DNA of 14,314 nt from Akkermansiaceae bacterium. GTDB taxonomy: Bacteria > Verrucomicrobiota > Verrucomicrobiia > Verrucomicrobiales > Akkermansiaceae. Every line of letters starts with the position of its first letter. Positions within the stretch are counted from its first letter, which is position 1. Below are positions 6,101-14,179 of the stretch, one piece after another. Where the stretch lies: contig JALZVA010000233.1 of assembly GCA_023301335.1 (NCBI GenBank), forward strand, positions 1-14,314, in the 5' to 3' direction. The position numbers were made by a program, and so were the translations under genes. The notes beneath the pieces were generated by a model. That model made no database searches. It was given only the letters and a program-made list of their open reading frames with translations, and was not told the DNA's origin.

Positions 6101-9100
6101 ATGCAATTTAAGAATACTTTATTCCTTGGCTTAGCCTTACTCTCCAGCACCTCCCTGCCTGCTCAAAAAAAGACACGATCTTATAGAGCGAAGGCATTTG
6201 AAGAGGCTGAACAGCTAAAAGGCTTCACTCTTCCTGAAGGCTTCGTCATTGAATTAGTCGCTTCTGAGGACAATGGATTGATCAACCCGATCGACCTTAC
6301 TTTCGATGATGCGGGAAGGTTATGGACACAAACTGCGGTCATGTACCCTCTTGATCCCGTTGCAGGTCTCAATTTTCGAAAAACGTTATCCGCGATGACT
6401 GATCCTGATGCGGATAAAAAATATCCACAATTACAAAAAGTCAGAGATTTATACACTCTCAAAAAACGTGGAGACGATAAAATCCTCATTATTGAAGACC
6501 CCACACAGCGAGCACAGGGCCCACTCCGTGTCTGGGCCGACGGGCTCGCCATACCTCAGAGTATCTACCCATATAAAGATGGATGCTTTGTTGCCCATGG
6601 GTCAGAATTTTTCTTCCTCGATGACACCAACAAGGACGGTAAGCAAGATAAAGTAGAAACCCTTATGAGCGGGTTTGGAATTTTTGACACCCACACCATG
6701 GCTCACTCCATCGTGAGAGGCCCAGGTGGCTGGCTCTATTTTAGCCATGGTGCCTTAAACTCAGGTCTTGTCACACTTCCCAAAACTGGGCAGGAACTAA
6801 AAGTAACCTACGCGAAAAATCTCAGAGCAAAACTTGACGGCTCAGAACTCGAAATCGTTGGCACAGCCAAAGACAATGTCTGGGGTTATCAAATCCGCTC
6901 TAACGGACAATGGTATTCCACCTCAGCTAACGATGCGGGCCTTTCCGTCCTCCCCACCGAGGAGATGACAGGCATTTCTGGTATCGGAGGTGACTCTATC
7001 CGCCAATACCAACCACTTCTTAAAAATGTCCACGATTTTCGTGTGGGCGGCACAGGCATCTCAGGCTTAGCATTTTCCGAAGATGGTGACTACGGGTTTC
7101 CAGCAGTTTGGAAAGATATTGCCTTTCTCGCCAACCCTATCAATAACTCCATCAGTTGTGTAAAAATCACCCGCGATTCCTCAGGGAAAGTTGACGCGAA
7201 ACTTCATCCTGAATTTCTCAAGTGTCAGGATGATTGGTTCCGCCCAGTGAATATCGAGTTCGGGCCAGATGGGTGCCTCTACATTGCAGATTGGTATAAC
7301 AAGATCATTTCCCATAATGAGATCAGCACTCGACACCCGGACCGTGACCGTAAGCATGGGCGTATCTGGAGAGTGCGTCACAAAGATCAAAAAGCATTCG
7401 CCATTCCTAACATTGCCAAGGCGCCTAACAGCTCACTCTTAAAACATTTGAATGGCCGCACCCTCTGGGAAAAACGCGCTGCGTGGCAACAAATCGTCGA
7501 CCGAAAAGCTATAGAACTCACCCCGGAGTTAGAAAAACTAGCACTCGACACAAGTAGCCACCAAAGTGTTAGAATCCTCGCCATCTGGAGTATCAACGGC
7601 CTTGGGCAGCACAACGAACAAGTCTTTAAAGAGCTTATTGCTACGCAAGATCAAGATGTAGCACGTGAAGCTATCAGAGCTCTCGGCACATCTACATTCA
7701 CTCCAGAACAAGTAGCCACACTCATCGGTAAGCAGATCGAGGCTAACAATGCAATGGTCCGCTCTCAATCGATCCGTACCCTTGAAGAACTAGGACAAGC
7801 AAGCCCTGCCACTATTGACCTCCTAGTCACTGCTTGTAAGCCAGCAGCCTCTAACAATCTCTTTGGTCAGGGTTACGAACGTAACTTTGAGCGTTTTCTA
7901 GCACGTAAAGCGTTAGAAACCTATACTGCCGAACTCAGTACTTACCTTCAGAGTTCAGCGACAAAAGCACAAGCTCCAGAAAGGTTACTCTGGGCACTAC
8001 AAGCACTGCCAAAGGACCAGGTTGCCGATGCGTTTCTTAAAAATTGGGAACAAGCATCTCAAAATGAGATCGATGACAATACCTTTATTTCAATTACTAA
8101 ACTACTCAGCTTCCCCAAAATTAAAGCTGCGTTTAAGAAAACCTTCGAACCTCGTGCCGACGTATTCCTTGAACTTGCGCTCAAGAATAAATCCCATATC
8201 GATGGCCCAGCCTTATCTCAATTTTATATCTCCAAAATTGACAAAATGTTTAAATCTGGAGACGAAAAGGAGGTTAAGAAAGCTCTCTCCTTAGTCGATG
8301 CACTCCGCTCACCGCATCACGTTACGTCTATCTCTGCTCTACTAAATGACAAAAACAAAACACGCCTTCACCCAGCAGCTATCTCAAACTTAGCTCACAC
8401 CCGAGGAAACCACACGGCTCTCTACCAAACCATCGCAGTGGATAAAGACTACACCTTCTCTACGCGCCTTCATGCCATGGGAGCACTCGCTATAAAAAAC
8501 AACAAGGAAGCTCCCTCAGTTTTACTAGGGATACTCCCCACCCTTAGCGAACAAGAAACAAGCCAAGTTGTAAACCGACTCAGCTACAGTAAAGAAGGCT
8601 CAACTCTTCTCTCTTTTCTCCAAGGTAAGAAAGCTATTCAATCCAAGCATTGGGACTTTGCCTCATCAGAGCGTGCTGCCAAATTCCTAAAAAAGAATAA
8701 GCCTATGCAGTCCCTCTTTACAGCCTTTAGTGGGCAAGAGAACGCAGAGAAGATACGGCTTAGTAAAAAAGCTGAACACTATTTCAAGTCCACCACCAAA
8801 CTCACAGGGAACCCTGACATTGGAAAAGCCCTTTTCGGCAGCTGCCTCGGCTGCCACGCAGTGCAGGGAGAAGGTCAAGAACTTGCCCCGCCGCTAGATG
8901 GTTCTGCAGCTAGAGATAGAGCGCACTTGATCACTGCCATTGTCAGCCCTGATGAAGCTATGGAATCTGCCTTTGGGCTCTCCTATGCAGTAAGAAATGA
9001 TGGCTTTGCTGCTGAAGGTTACTTGCTAAGAAGTGATGACGACGGAGTTATCATTGCTAGCCCAGGGGGGGCACAAACGTTCATTGCGAAGTCAGCCCTT

Positions 9101-9208
9101 ATTGGCCAAGGAAATGTCAGCGGAAGATCCTTCATGCCAAGAACCTTCGGCAACTTGCCAGACCAAACTATGGCCGACCTCCTTTCCTACATCAAGACCT
9201 TAAAATAA
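6101..9208 (+). CDS. PVC-type heme-binding CxxCH protein: exported beta-propeller/HEAT/cytochrome c putative dehydrogenase
   Basis: A 1035-residue exported protein. Residues 1-21 are a signal peptide (MQFKNTLFLGLALLSSTSLP then AQ). About 30-430 form a six-bladed-type propeller beginning LPEGFVIELVAS and ending with the family hallmark DWYNKIISHNEISTRHPDRD followed by HGRIWR (397-424). About 450-880 is a helical repeat (HEAT-like) region. About 890-1035 is a heme domain with Cys915-x-x-Cys918-His919 and a probable distal Met1012 in GRSFMP. This architecture, the 'putative membrane-bound dehydrogenase plus heme-binding domain' pair (TIGR02604/TIGR02603), is greatly expanded in Verrucomicrobia and Planctomycetes; the substrates are generally unknown, with sugar or alcohol oxidation proposed. 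It should act in the periplasm and require cytochrome c maturation. The ATG at 6101 is chosen because it begins the signal peptide; an in-frame GTG at 6032 would bury it behind 23 extra residues. A bidirectional terminator follows. Confidence 0.92.
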   Translation: MQFKNTLFLGLALLSSTSLPAQKKTRSYRAKAFEEAEQLKGFTLPEGFVIELVASEDNGLINPIDLTFDDAGRLWTQTAVMYPLDPVAGLNFRKTLSAMTDPDADKKYPQLQKVRDLYTLKKRGDDKILIIEDPTQRAQGPLRVWADGLAIPQSIYPYKDGCFVAHGSEFFFLDDTNKDGKQDKVETLMSGFGIFDTHTMAHSIVRGPGGWLYFSHGALNSGLVTLPKTGQELKVTYAKNLRAKLDGSELEIVGTAKDNVWGYQIRSNGQWYSTSANDAGLSVLPTEEMTGISGIGGDSIRQYQPLLKNVHDFRVGGTGISGLAFSEDGDYGFPAVWKDIAFLANPINNSISCVKITRDSSGKVDAKLHPEFLKCQDDWFRPVNIEFGPDGCLYIADWYNKIISHNEISTRHPDRDRKHGRIWRVRHKDQKAFAIPNIAKAPNSSLLKHLNGRTLWEKRAAWQQIVDRKAIELTPELEKLALDTSSHQSVRILAIWSINGLGQHNEQVFKELIATQDQDVAREAIRALGTSTFTPEQVATLIGKQIEANNAMVRSQSIRTLEELGQASPATIDLLVTACKPAASNNLFGQGYERNFERFLARKALETYTAELSTYLQSSATKAQAPERLLWALQALPKDQVADAFLKNWEQASQNEIDDNTFISITKLLSFPKIKAAFKKTFEPRADVFLELALKNKSHIDGPALSQFYISKIDKMFKSGDEKEVKKALSLVDALRSPHHVTSISALLNDKNKTRLHPAAISNLAHTRGNHTALYQTIAVDKDYTFSTRLHAMGALAIKNNKEAPSVLLGILPTLSEQETSQVVNRLSYSKEGSTLLSFLQGKKAIQSKHWDFASSERAAKFLKKNKPMQSLFTAFSGQENAEKIRLSKKAEHYFKSTTKLTGNPDIGKALFGSCLGCHAVQGEGQELAPPLDGSAARDRAHLITAIVSPDEAMESAFGLSYAVRNDGFAAEGYLLRSDDDGVIIASPGGAQTFIAKSALIGQGNVSGRSFMPRTFGNLPDQTMADLLSYIKTLK

Positions 9209-9244
9209 AGGTTCTGATTTCCTTCCCCCTTTTTCTCCAATAAA

Positions 9245-9277
9245 AAAAGCACCACCCTTTAACAAGGTGGTGCTTTT
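9245..9277. terminator. Bidirectional intrinsic terminator between the CxxCH protein gene and gnd
   Basis: The arms AAAAGCACCACC (9245-9256) and GGTGGTGCTTTT (9266-9277) are perfectly complementary over 12 bases around a 9-base loop. The stem is GC-rich at its core with A-tracts on the left and T-tracts on the right, so it works in both directions. It sits between the stops of two convergent genes (9208 on plus, 9303 on minus) and should end both transcripts. Confidence 0.92.
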
Positions 9278-9302
9278 AAATCTTCTCGTTCTGTAAAAGC
9301 GA

Positions 9303-10736
9303 TTAGCTGATCAGATCTGGCCAGTCTTCTGTGTGGAAGAACTCTCCTTCTGGCTTATCTGTTCGCTCATACGTATGCGCTCCAAAGAAATCCCTCTGCG
9401 CCTGTAGTAGGTTCGCAGGGAGTCTTTCAGCTCTATATGCATCATAGTAACTCAGTGAGCCACCAAATGAGGGAACAGGGATTCCATTCGTCGCAGCAAG
9501 AGCTACTACCTCACGCCAATCTTGCTGACCTGAGTTTAAAATTTCAGTGAAGAATGGAGCCAACATCAAATTCGTTAAATCGCTATTTTCTTCATACGCA
9601 TCGGTGATGTGGTTCAAGAACTTCGCACGGATAATACACCCGCCGCGCCAGATACGTGCAATCGCACCTAAATCGAGCTTCCATCCCTTATCTTTTCCAA
9701 CCTTAGTAATCAGGTCTAAGCCCTGAGCATAAGAAACGATTTTTGAAGCATAGAGAGCATTTCTCACTTTCTTAACCAAGTCCGCCTTACTCATTCCAGT
9801 GAGGTCAAAGCTCCAGTTATCTGGTCCTTGAAGAATCCCGGAAGCAACCTTACGCTGATCACGGAGTGAGGAGATGATACGCGCCTCAACAGATCCTGCA
9901 ATCGTGGAGAATGGCACTGCCTGCTCTACAGACTCCATCACTGTCCAGCGGCCAGTTCCCTTCTGTCCAGCTTTGTCCACGATCACGTCCACGATATCCT
10001 TGCCCGTTTCAGGATCTTTCTGTTTGAAAATATTCGCGGTGATTTCAATGAGGAAAGACTCAAGGTCTCCAGCATTCCACTCTGCAAAAATATCAGCCTG
10101 CTCTTCATTACTAAAGCCAGCTGCTTTGAAAATATTATACGCCTCACAGATTAACTGCATGTCACCGTATTCGATGCCATTATGCACCATCTTCACAAAG
10201 TGTCCTGCACCTCCGCGTCCAATATGGGTTACGCATGGAGTCCCATCAACCTTAGCAGAGATTGCTTCAAAGATAGGCTGCATCACTTCCCATGTGCTTT
10301 CTGGGCCACCAGGCATGATAGAAGGTCCCTTAAGCGCACCTTCTTCGCCACCGGAAACACCAGCACCGATGAAACGTAAGCCTTTTTCTTCAAGGTATTT
10401 CTCACGACGATCTGTGTCTGTGTAGAGTGTATTCCCTCCATCAATGATGATATCTCCTTCATCCAGAAGTGGAATCAAAGACTCAATCACAGCATCCACA
10501 GGGCCACCAGCTTTCACCATAATCTGGATCTTTCTAGGTGAGGCAAGACTCTCAACGAACTCTTCCAAGCTCGGGCATCCTACCAAATTTTTCCCCTCAT
10601 TCTCTCCGATAAACTCCTCCATAACAGAAGTCGTACGGTTATACACAGATACCTTAAAGCCTCTGCTCTCAACATTGAGAACGAGGTTCTGCCCCATAAC
10701 TGCAAGGCCAATCAGTCCAAAATCACTTTTACTCAT
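9303..10736 (-). CDS. gnd: 6-phosphogluconate dehydrogenase, decarboxylating
   Basis: A 477-residue cytosolic enzyme that oxidatively decarboxylates 6-phosphogluconate to ribulose 5-phosphate with reduction of NADP+, in the oxidative pentose phosphate pathway. The Rossmann start is GLIGLAVMGQNLVLN, with NRT (33-35) after the second strand as expected for NADP binding. Substrate and catalytic residues are Ser128-Gly129-Gly130 (GVSGGEEGA), Lys182, His185-Asn186 and Glu189 (GHFVKMVHNGIEYGDMQ), with IIDGGNT upstream and RIWRGGCIIRAKFL in the C-terminal helical domain. Length is that of the long (about 470-480 residue) homodimeric form. It is transcribed alone, facing away from the secreted-protein gene, with its own promoter upstream and the shared terminator downstream. 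No Shine-Dalgarno precedes the ATG. Confidence 0.97.
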   Translation of the reverse strand: MSKSDFGLIGLAVMGQNLVLNVESRGFKVSVYNRTTSVMEEFIGENEGKNLVGCPSLEEFVESLASPRKIQIMVKAGGPVDAVIESLIPLLDEGDIIIDGGNTLYTDTDRREKYLEEKGLRFIGAGVSGGEEGALKGPSIMPGGPESTWEVMQPIFEAISAKVDGTPCVTHIGRGGAGHFVKMVHNGIEYGDMQLICEAYNIFKAAGFSNEEQADIFAEWNAGDLESFLIEITANIFKQKDPETGKDIVDVIVDKAGQKGTGRWTVMESVEQAVPFSTIAGSVEARIISSLRDQRKVASGILQGPDNWSFDLTGMSKADLVKKVRNALYASKIVSYAQGLDLITKVGKDKGWKLDLGAIARIWRGGCIIRAKFLNHITDAYEENSDLTNLMLAPFFTEILNSGQQDWREVVALAATNGIPVPSFGGSLSYYDAYRAERLPANLLQAQRDFFGAHTYERTDKPEGEFFHTEDWPDLIS

Positions 10737-10770
10737 AATCTAATAGCGGTTTGCTTCACCGCGGATGCGC

Positions 10771-10798
10771 ATTATCTCCGTTCCCACTCAAATGACAA
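10771..10798 (-). promoter_or_regulatory. Predicted sigma-70-type promoter of gnd
   Basis: On the minus strand TTGTCA (10798-10793, five of six bases of the -35 consensus) is followed after 16 bases by GATAAT (10776-10771, five of six of the -10 consensus). Transcription would start near 10764, giving a leader of about 27 bases before the gnd ATG at 10736. The leader holds a small GCGGT/ACCGC hairpin at 10746-10762. The remaining bases to 10960 are AT-rich and should hold the promoter of the divergent secreted-protein gene; TATACT at 10864 and TTGAGA at 10872 are isolated partial matches only. Confidence 0.55.
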
Positions 10799-10960
10799 TC
10801 ACAAGTTGCGACATTCGCAGCCAGGAATCACCCAGTTAGAAAAACACTGACAGAATAAAGGATTATACTATTTGAGAGTGCATCCATTAAATAAACTTTA
10901 AAATACATGTGTTACTTGGTCGCTCTCATGACACTCCATTCTAATAGCAGCTCTATTCAT

Positions 10961-13372
10961 ATGATTGTTTCACCTATAAAAAAATACCTACTCGCTCTCG
11001 CGCTCCTCTCCTCAAGCACTCCTCTAGCTAATGCTCAGCAGGAATACAGTGGGGTCTATCCACACCTCACGGTATATAATGAGCAAAACGAATGTGGCAC
11101 AGGCGCTCTCGTCCCATGGGCGGGAAACCTCTGGGCAATCACTTACGCACCACACCAGCCTAAAGGATCTACCGATAAACTCTATCAAATCACCCCAGAT
11201 TTAAAGCTTATCATCCGCCCCGAAAGCATTGGAGGAACTCCTGCAAACCGTATGATTCACCGCGAATCAAACCAACTATTCATCGGCCCATACGCCATTG
11301 ATGCAGAAAGTAATGTCCGTACCATTCATTGGAAACAAATGCCAGGACGACTCACGGGAAATGCACGCCATCTCACTGATCCAGCAAATAAAATTTACTT
11401 CGCCACCATGGAAGAAGGGCTCTACTCGGTGGATGTAAAAACTCTCAACGTCACCGAACACATCAAGGACGGTCACCCCGCCAATAAAGCTGTAGGAAAA
11501 GGAGTGAACTCTGACCTCTATGGCTACCATGGAAAAGGACTCTATTCCGGTCAAGGACTCCTATTTTACTCTAATAACGGCATGAACTCTAAAGCCGCCA
11601 GAAAAACACCCACCGTCACCTCTGGAGCACTCGCTCAGTGGGACGGTAAAGGCTCATGGCAACTTCTTCGTAAAAATCAATTCACCGAACTCACCGGCCC
11701 AGGTGGAATCTACGGTAGTGAAAACCCAGAAACCGATCCAATCTGGACAATGGGATGGGATGCTCGCTCCGTGATCTTTGGAATCCTTGAAAATAAAAAA
11801 TGGAGTTTCTACCGCATCCCAAAAGGTAGCCACTCCTACGACGGAGCCCACGGATGGAACACAGAATGGCCACGTATCCGAGAGATCGGTGAGAAAGACT
11901 TCCTCGCCACCATGCACGGCACCTTCTGGCGTTTCCCTGCGACTTTTTCTACTAATAATTCAGCAGGCGTCGCACCGCGTTCTAATTATCTCAAAGTGAT
12001 TGGGGATTTTTGTAAGTGGAATGATAAAATTGTCTTTGGTTGTGATGACTCTGCCGCATCAGAGTTCCTCAACATCCGCTCCTTTAAAGCAAAACATGGA
12101 GCCGCCAAACAGTCTAACTCCAACCTCTGGTTCGTCGACTCCGAGCAGCTAGACACCTTTGGCCCAATCATCGGACGTGGCTCCGTATGGCTCCGTGATA
12201 AGGTAGCAGCAAACACCCCTAGTGACCCCTACCTCTTCTCTGGCTACGATCACCGTATGCTCACTATCAACCACGCATCTGATTCAGCTGTAAACTTCAC
12301 CCTCGAAGTCGATCTAGCCGGGAATGGAGAATGGACAGAACTACGCCAGATCAGCGTAGCAGCCAAAGGAACAAGTAAGCATTATTTCACCGCCGAAGAA
12401 CAAGGCACATGGATACGCCTCAAGACCGATAAAACGGCTAATAGGGTCACCGCTCACTTCCAATACCGTAATAATGATACTCGTGATGAACAAAACGCAG
12501 TCCTCTTCAACGGCATCGCGACAACTGATAAGCCTTCTGTAAACAAAGGGCTTATGCAAACACTCGCCTATAACAAACTAGGAGTAGCTCTTGAAAATGG
12601 GGACTACTACGAAATGAATCAACAAATGCAGTTCACCAAAGTAGCCGACCCAAAAGCTGCTAAAAAACTACGTAAAGACACGGCTCAGCCAAAAGACTCC
12701 TACACAGTAGATGCTGCATCCGTCATTCTCGAAGAAAATGGCCAACGCTACCGTTTCCCAAAAAATGACGCCTATGTAACTCAAGCAACCAACGGTAACC
12801 CAGAGCGTGTCTGCCGTGAGGTAGCCACTGAGCGTGACCTCTTTAACCTCCACGGCACCTTCTATGAGCTTCCAGCCCGTAATGCCCAAGGAGTCGCCAA
12901 GGTCCGTCCGATCGCCACTCATAACCTGAAAGTCCACGACTTCTGCTCCCACAACGGTCTACTCTTCTTCAGTGGTCTTGATACGGAAACCCAAGGAAAG
13001 CACATTCTCCGTAGTGACGATGGCAAAGTCGCCCTCTGGGTAGGCGTCGTCGACGACCTCTGGACACTCGGTAAGCCACGCGGAAAAGGTGGCCCATGGA
13101 AAGATACAGCAGTAAAGGCAGGCAACCCATCCGACCCCTACCTCATGACGGCCTACGATAAAAAATCCGTGGAAATAAGCTCATCTAACACGAGTAAGAT
13201 CACACTCGAAGTCGACATCGATGGAACTGGCCTCTGGGTGCCCTATCACACCTTCACCGTAGAAGCTGGGGAAAGCGCAACACATGAGTTCCCTGAAGCC
13301 TTCAGTGCCTATTGGGTAAGAGCTGTGAGTGACACTGATACCACCTCCACAGTCTGGTTCACCTACAACTAA
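10961..13372 (+). CDS. Large secreted protein of unknown function with tandem-duplicated C-terminal half
   Basis: An 803-residue protein with a clear signal peptide (KKYLLALALLSSSTPLANA, predicted cleavage after residue 25). Residues about 30-200 have propeller-like strands (NLWAITYAP, NQLFIGPYAID, NKIYFATMEEGLYSVDV). The rest is an old duplication: about 199-502 aligns with about 513-802. Matching landmarks are DARSVIFGILEN/DAASVILEEN, MHGTFWRFPA/LHGTFYELPA, VIGDFCKWN/KVHDFCSHN, PSDPYLFSGYD/PSDPYLMTAYD, and terminal beta-sandwich strands (FTLEVDLAGNGEW/ITLEVDIDGTGLW). No catalytic motif, lipobox, anchor or sorting signal is obvious. From memory, similar proteins with a SDPYLM..YD and EVD..G.G.W pattern occur as uncharacterised exported proteins in Planctomycetes and Verrucomicrobia; carbohydrate binding or processing is conceivable but not shown. 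The ATG at 10961 directly precedes the signal peptide; earlier ATGs at 10907 and 10928 add an unlikely polar leader. It is monocistronic, with a strong terminator downstream. Confidence 0.85.
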   Translation: MIVSPIKKYLLALALLSSSTPLANAQQEYSGVYPHLTVYNEQNECGTGALVPWAGNLWAITYAPHQPKGSTDKLYQITPDLKLIIRPESIGGTPANRMIHRESNQLFIGPYAIDAESNVRTIHWKQMPGRLTGNARHLTDPANKIYFATMEEGLYSVDVKTLNVTEHIKDGHPANKAVGKGVNSDLYGYHGKGLYSGQGLLFYSNNGMNSKAARKTPTVTSGALAQWDGKGSWQLLRKNQFTELTGPGGIYGSENPETDPIWTMGWDARSVIFGILENKKWSFYRIPKGSHSYDGAHGWNTEWPRIREIGEKDFLATMHGTFWRFPATFSTNNSAGVAPRSNYLKVIGDFCKWNDKIVFGCDDSAASEFLNIRSFKAKHGAAKQSNSNLWFVDSEQLDTFGPIIGRGSVWLRDKVAANTPSDPYLFSGYDHRMLTINHASDSAVNFTLEVDLAGNGEWTELRQISVAAKGTSKHYFTAEEQGTWIRLKTDKTANRVTAHFQYRNNDTRDEQNAVLFNGIATTDKPSVNKGLMQTLAYNKLGVALENGDYYEMNQQMQFTKVADPKAAKKLRKDTAQPKDSYTVDAASVILEENGQRYRFPKNDAYVTQATNGNPERVCREVATERDLFNLHGTFYELPARNAQGVAKVRPIATHNLKVHDFCSHNGLLFFSGLDTETQGKHILRSDDGKVALWVGVVDDLWTLGKPRGKGGPWKDTAVKAGNPSDPYLMTAYDKKSVEISSSNTSKITLEVDIDGTGLWVPYHTFTVEAGESATHEFPEAFSAYWVRAVSDTDTTSTVWFTYN
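11555..13366 (+). repeat. Internal protein-level tandem duplication within the secreted protein
   Basis: Two units, about residues 199-502 (11555-12466) and 513-802 (12497-13366), share ordered landmarks over their whole length, as listed in the gene entry. The match is at the protein level only; no long identical DNA stretch is seen, so the duplication is old. The best-conserved section runs from HGTF (11918 and 12854) to the final strand ending FQY/FTY, about 170-185 residues. Confidence 0.8.
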
Positions 13373-13441
13373 AATCAGCCTTAGCTTAAATCTACAAAAA
13401 AGGCATAGACAAGGCTCATCAGGGTCAGAGGTCTATACAAT

Positions 13442-13475
13442 AAAATAGGGATCATTCAATGATCCCTATTTTTGT
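13442..13475. terminator. Intrinsic terminator after the secreted-protein gene
   Basis: AAAATAGGGATCATT (13442-13456) and AATGATCCCTATTTT (13458-13472) are perfect inverted repeats. The practical hairpin has a 12-bp stem closed by GGGATC/GATCCC with a small loop, followed by T-rich sequence (TTTTTGTTTT). The A-tract on the left arm makes it usable on the minus strand too, where it follows the decayed histidine-phosphatase gene. The stretch 13373-13441 before it shows nothing I would call. Confidence 0.9.
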
Positions 13476-13537
13476 TTTAAATGGTAAAATTTACTTCTGT
13501 TAGAAACAAGAGGAAGAAAGAATACTTAGTTCTTTTT

Positions 13538-14179
13538 CTAAAGTGCAGCCTCCTTCGCTTCTTTAGCTTTTCTAGCTTCTTCAGAAATGTATGGCTTATC
13601 ATTAAATATCTTAATTTTGAATTCTCCATTTTTCTGCTCTTCGACCATCCTGATTCCTGTATTTAAAATCCCTCCTATATCCTTTAACCGCTCTTGTGTC
13701 AGCATGCGCAATACAGCCATTCCGCTGCTTCATTGGCCAGCAATGAGAATGCTCTTATCGCCCCAAAAACACGACTGAATACGATATAACACACCTTGAA
13801 TGATCAAGCGTGCAGCAGCAGCGAATCTATCAGGTGCACCTAGGACAGGCATAACTGATTTTGGTAAATCTTTCTCCAAGATTCGCACACTCGTAGGTTG
13901 CTCACATAACTCCGGCCAGACTTCACCTTTTACACCGATTTCTTTCATATAAGGAAGGACGGTATTCCGGCAACGCCACATTTGGCTCGATAAAATAAAA
14001 TCAACTTTATATTTCTTCAGTTTTGTTGGTACTGCAGCTTGCTGCTCTAGACCACGTGGAGTGAATATATTCGATTTCCCAACATACGCTGGCCATTCAG
14101 ACTCTGGAATATCTTTAGCCTGCCATGCTTTTTTAACATTATGCCGATCTCTAAAAATTCTTTTATTTTCACTACATAT
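13538..14179 (-). pseudogene. Decayed histidine-phosphatase (phosphoglycerate-mutase-like) gene
   Basis: One minus-strand frame reads as a histidine phosphatase from about 14179 to the TAG at 13538, interrupted by an in-frame TGA at 13732-13730. The order fits the family: RHNVKKAW (RH pair as remnant of the first catalytic RHG), WPAYVGKSNIFTPRGLEQQA, LKKYKVDFILSSQMWRCRNT, EVWPELCE (acidic residue region), GDKSILIAGQ, TGA, SSGMAVLRML, then LNTGIRMVEE and IFNDKPY. Intact relatives would have AGHG at the break, so the second catalytic His is Gln and the Gly is a stop (consistent with GGA to TGA). Upstream another in-frame TGA (14182-14180) and no start codon remain, so the N-terminus is also lost. 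Continuation of family sequence in the same frame on both sides of the stop shows recent decay by substitution. A functional short product is unlikely. Confidence 0.75.

Noticed and set aside
9874..10425. 183-codon plus-strand frame opposite gnd.
   Set aside because: It is an antisense shadow of a strongly conserved enzyme gene, Ser/Pro-rich without family resemblance.
10907..10960. ATGs at 10907 and 10928 as starts of the secreted protein.
   Set aside because: The added residues are polar and place the signal peptide internally; the ATG at 10961 gives a normal signal peptide.
13730..13732. TGA as a possible selenocysteine codon.
   Set aside because: The family has Gly at this position, no SECIS-like hairpin was apparent just downstream, and the adjacent catalytic His is also lost.
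13481..13778. Two short plus-strand frames rich in Phe/Ile/Leu.
   Set aside because: They are antisense to the histidine-phosphatase remnant, whose family motifs are clear on the minus strand.
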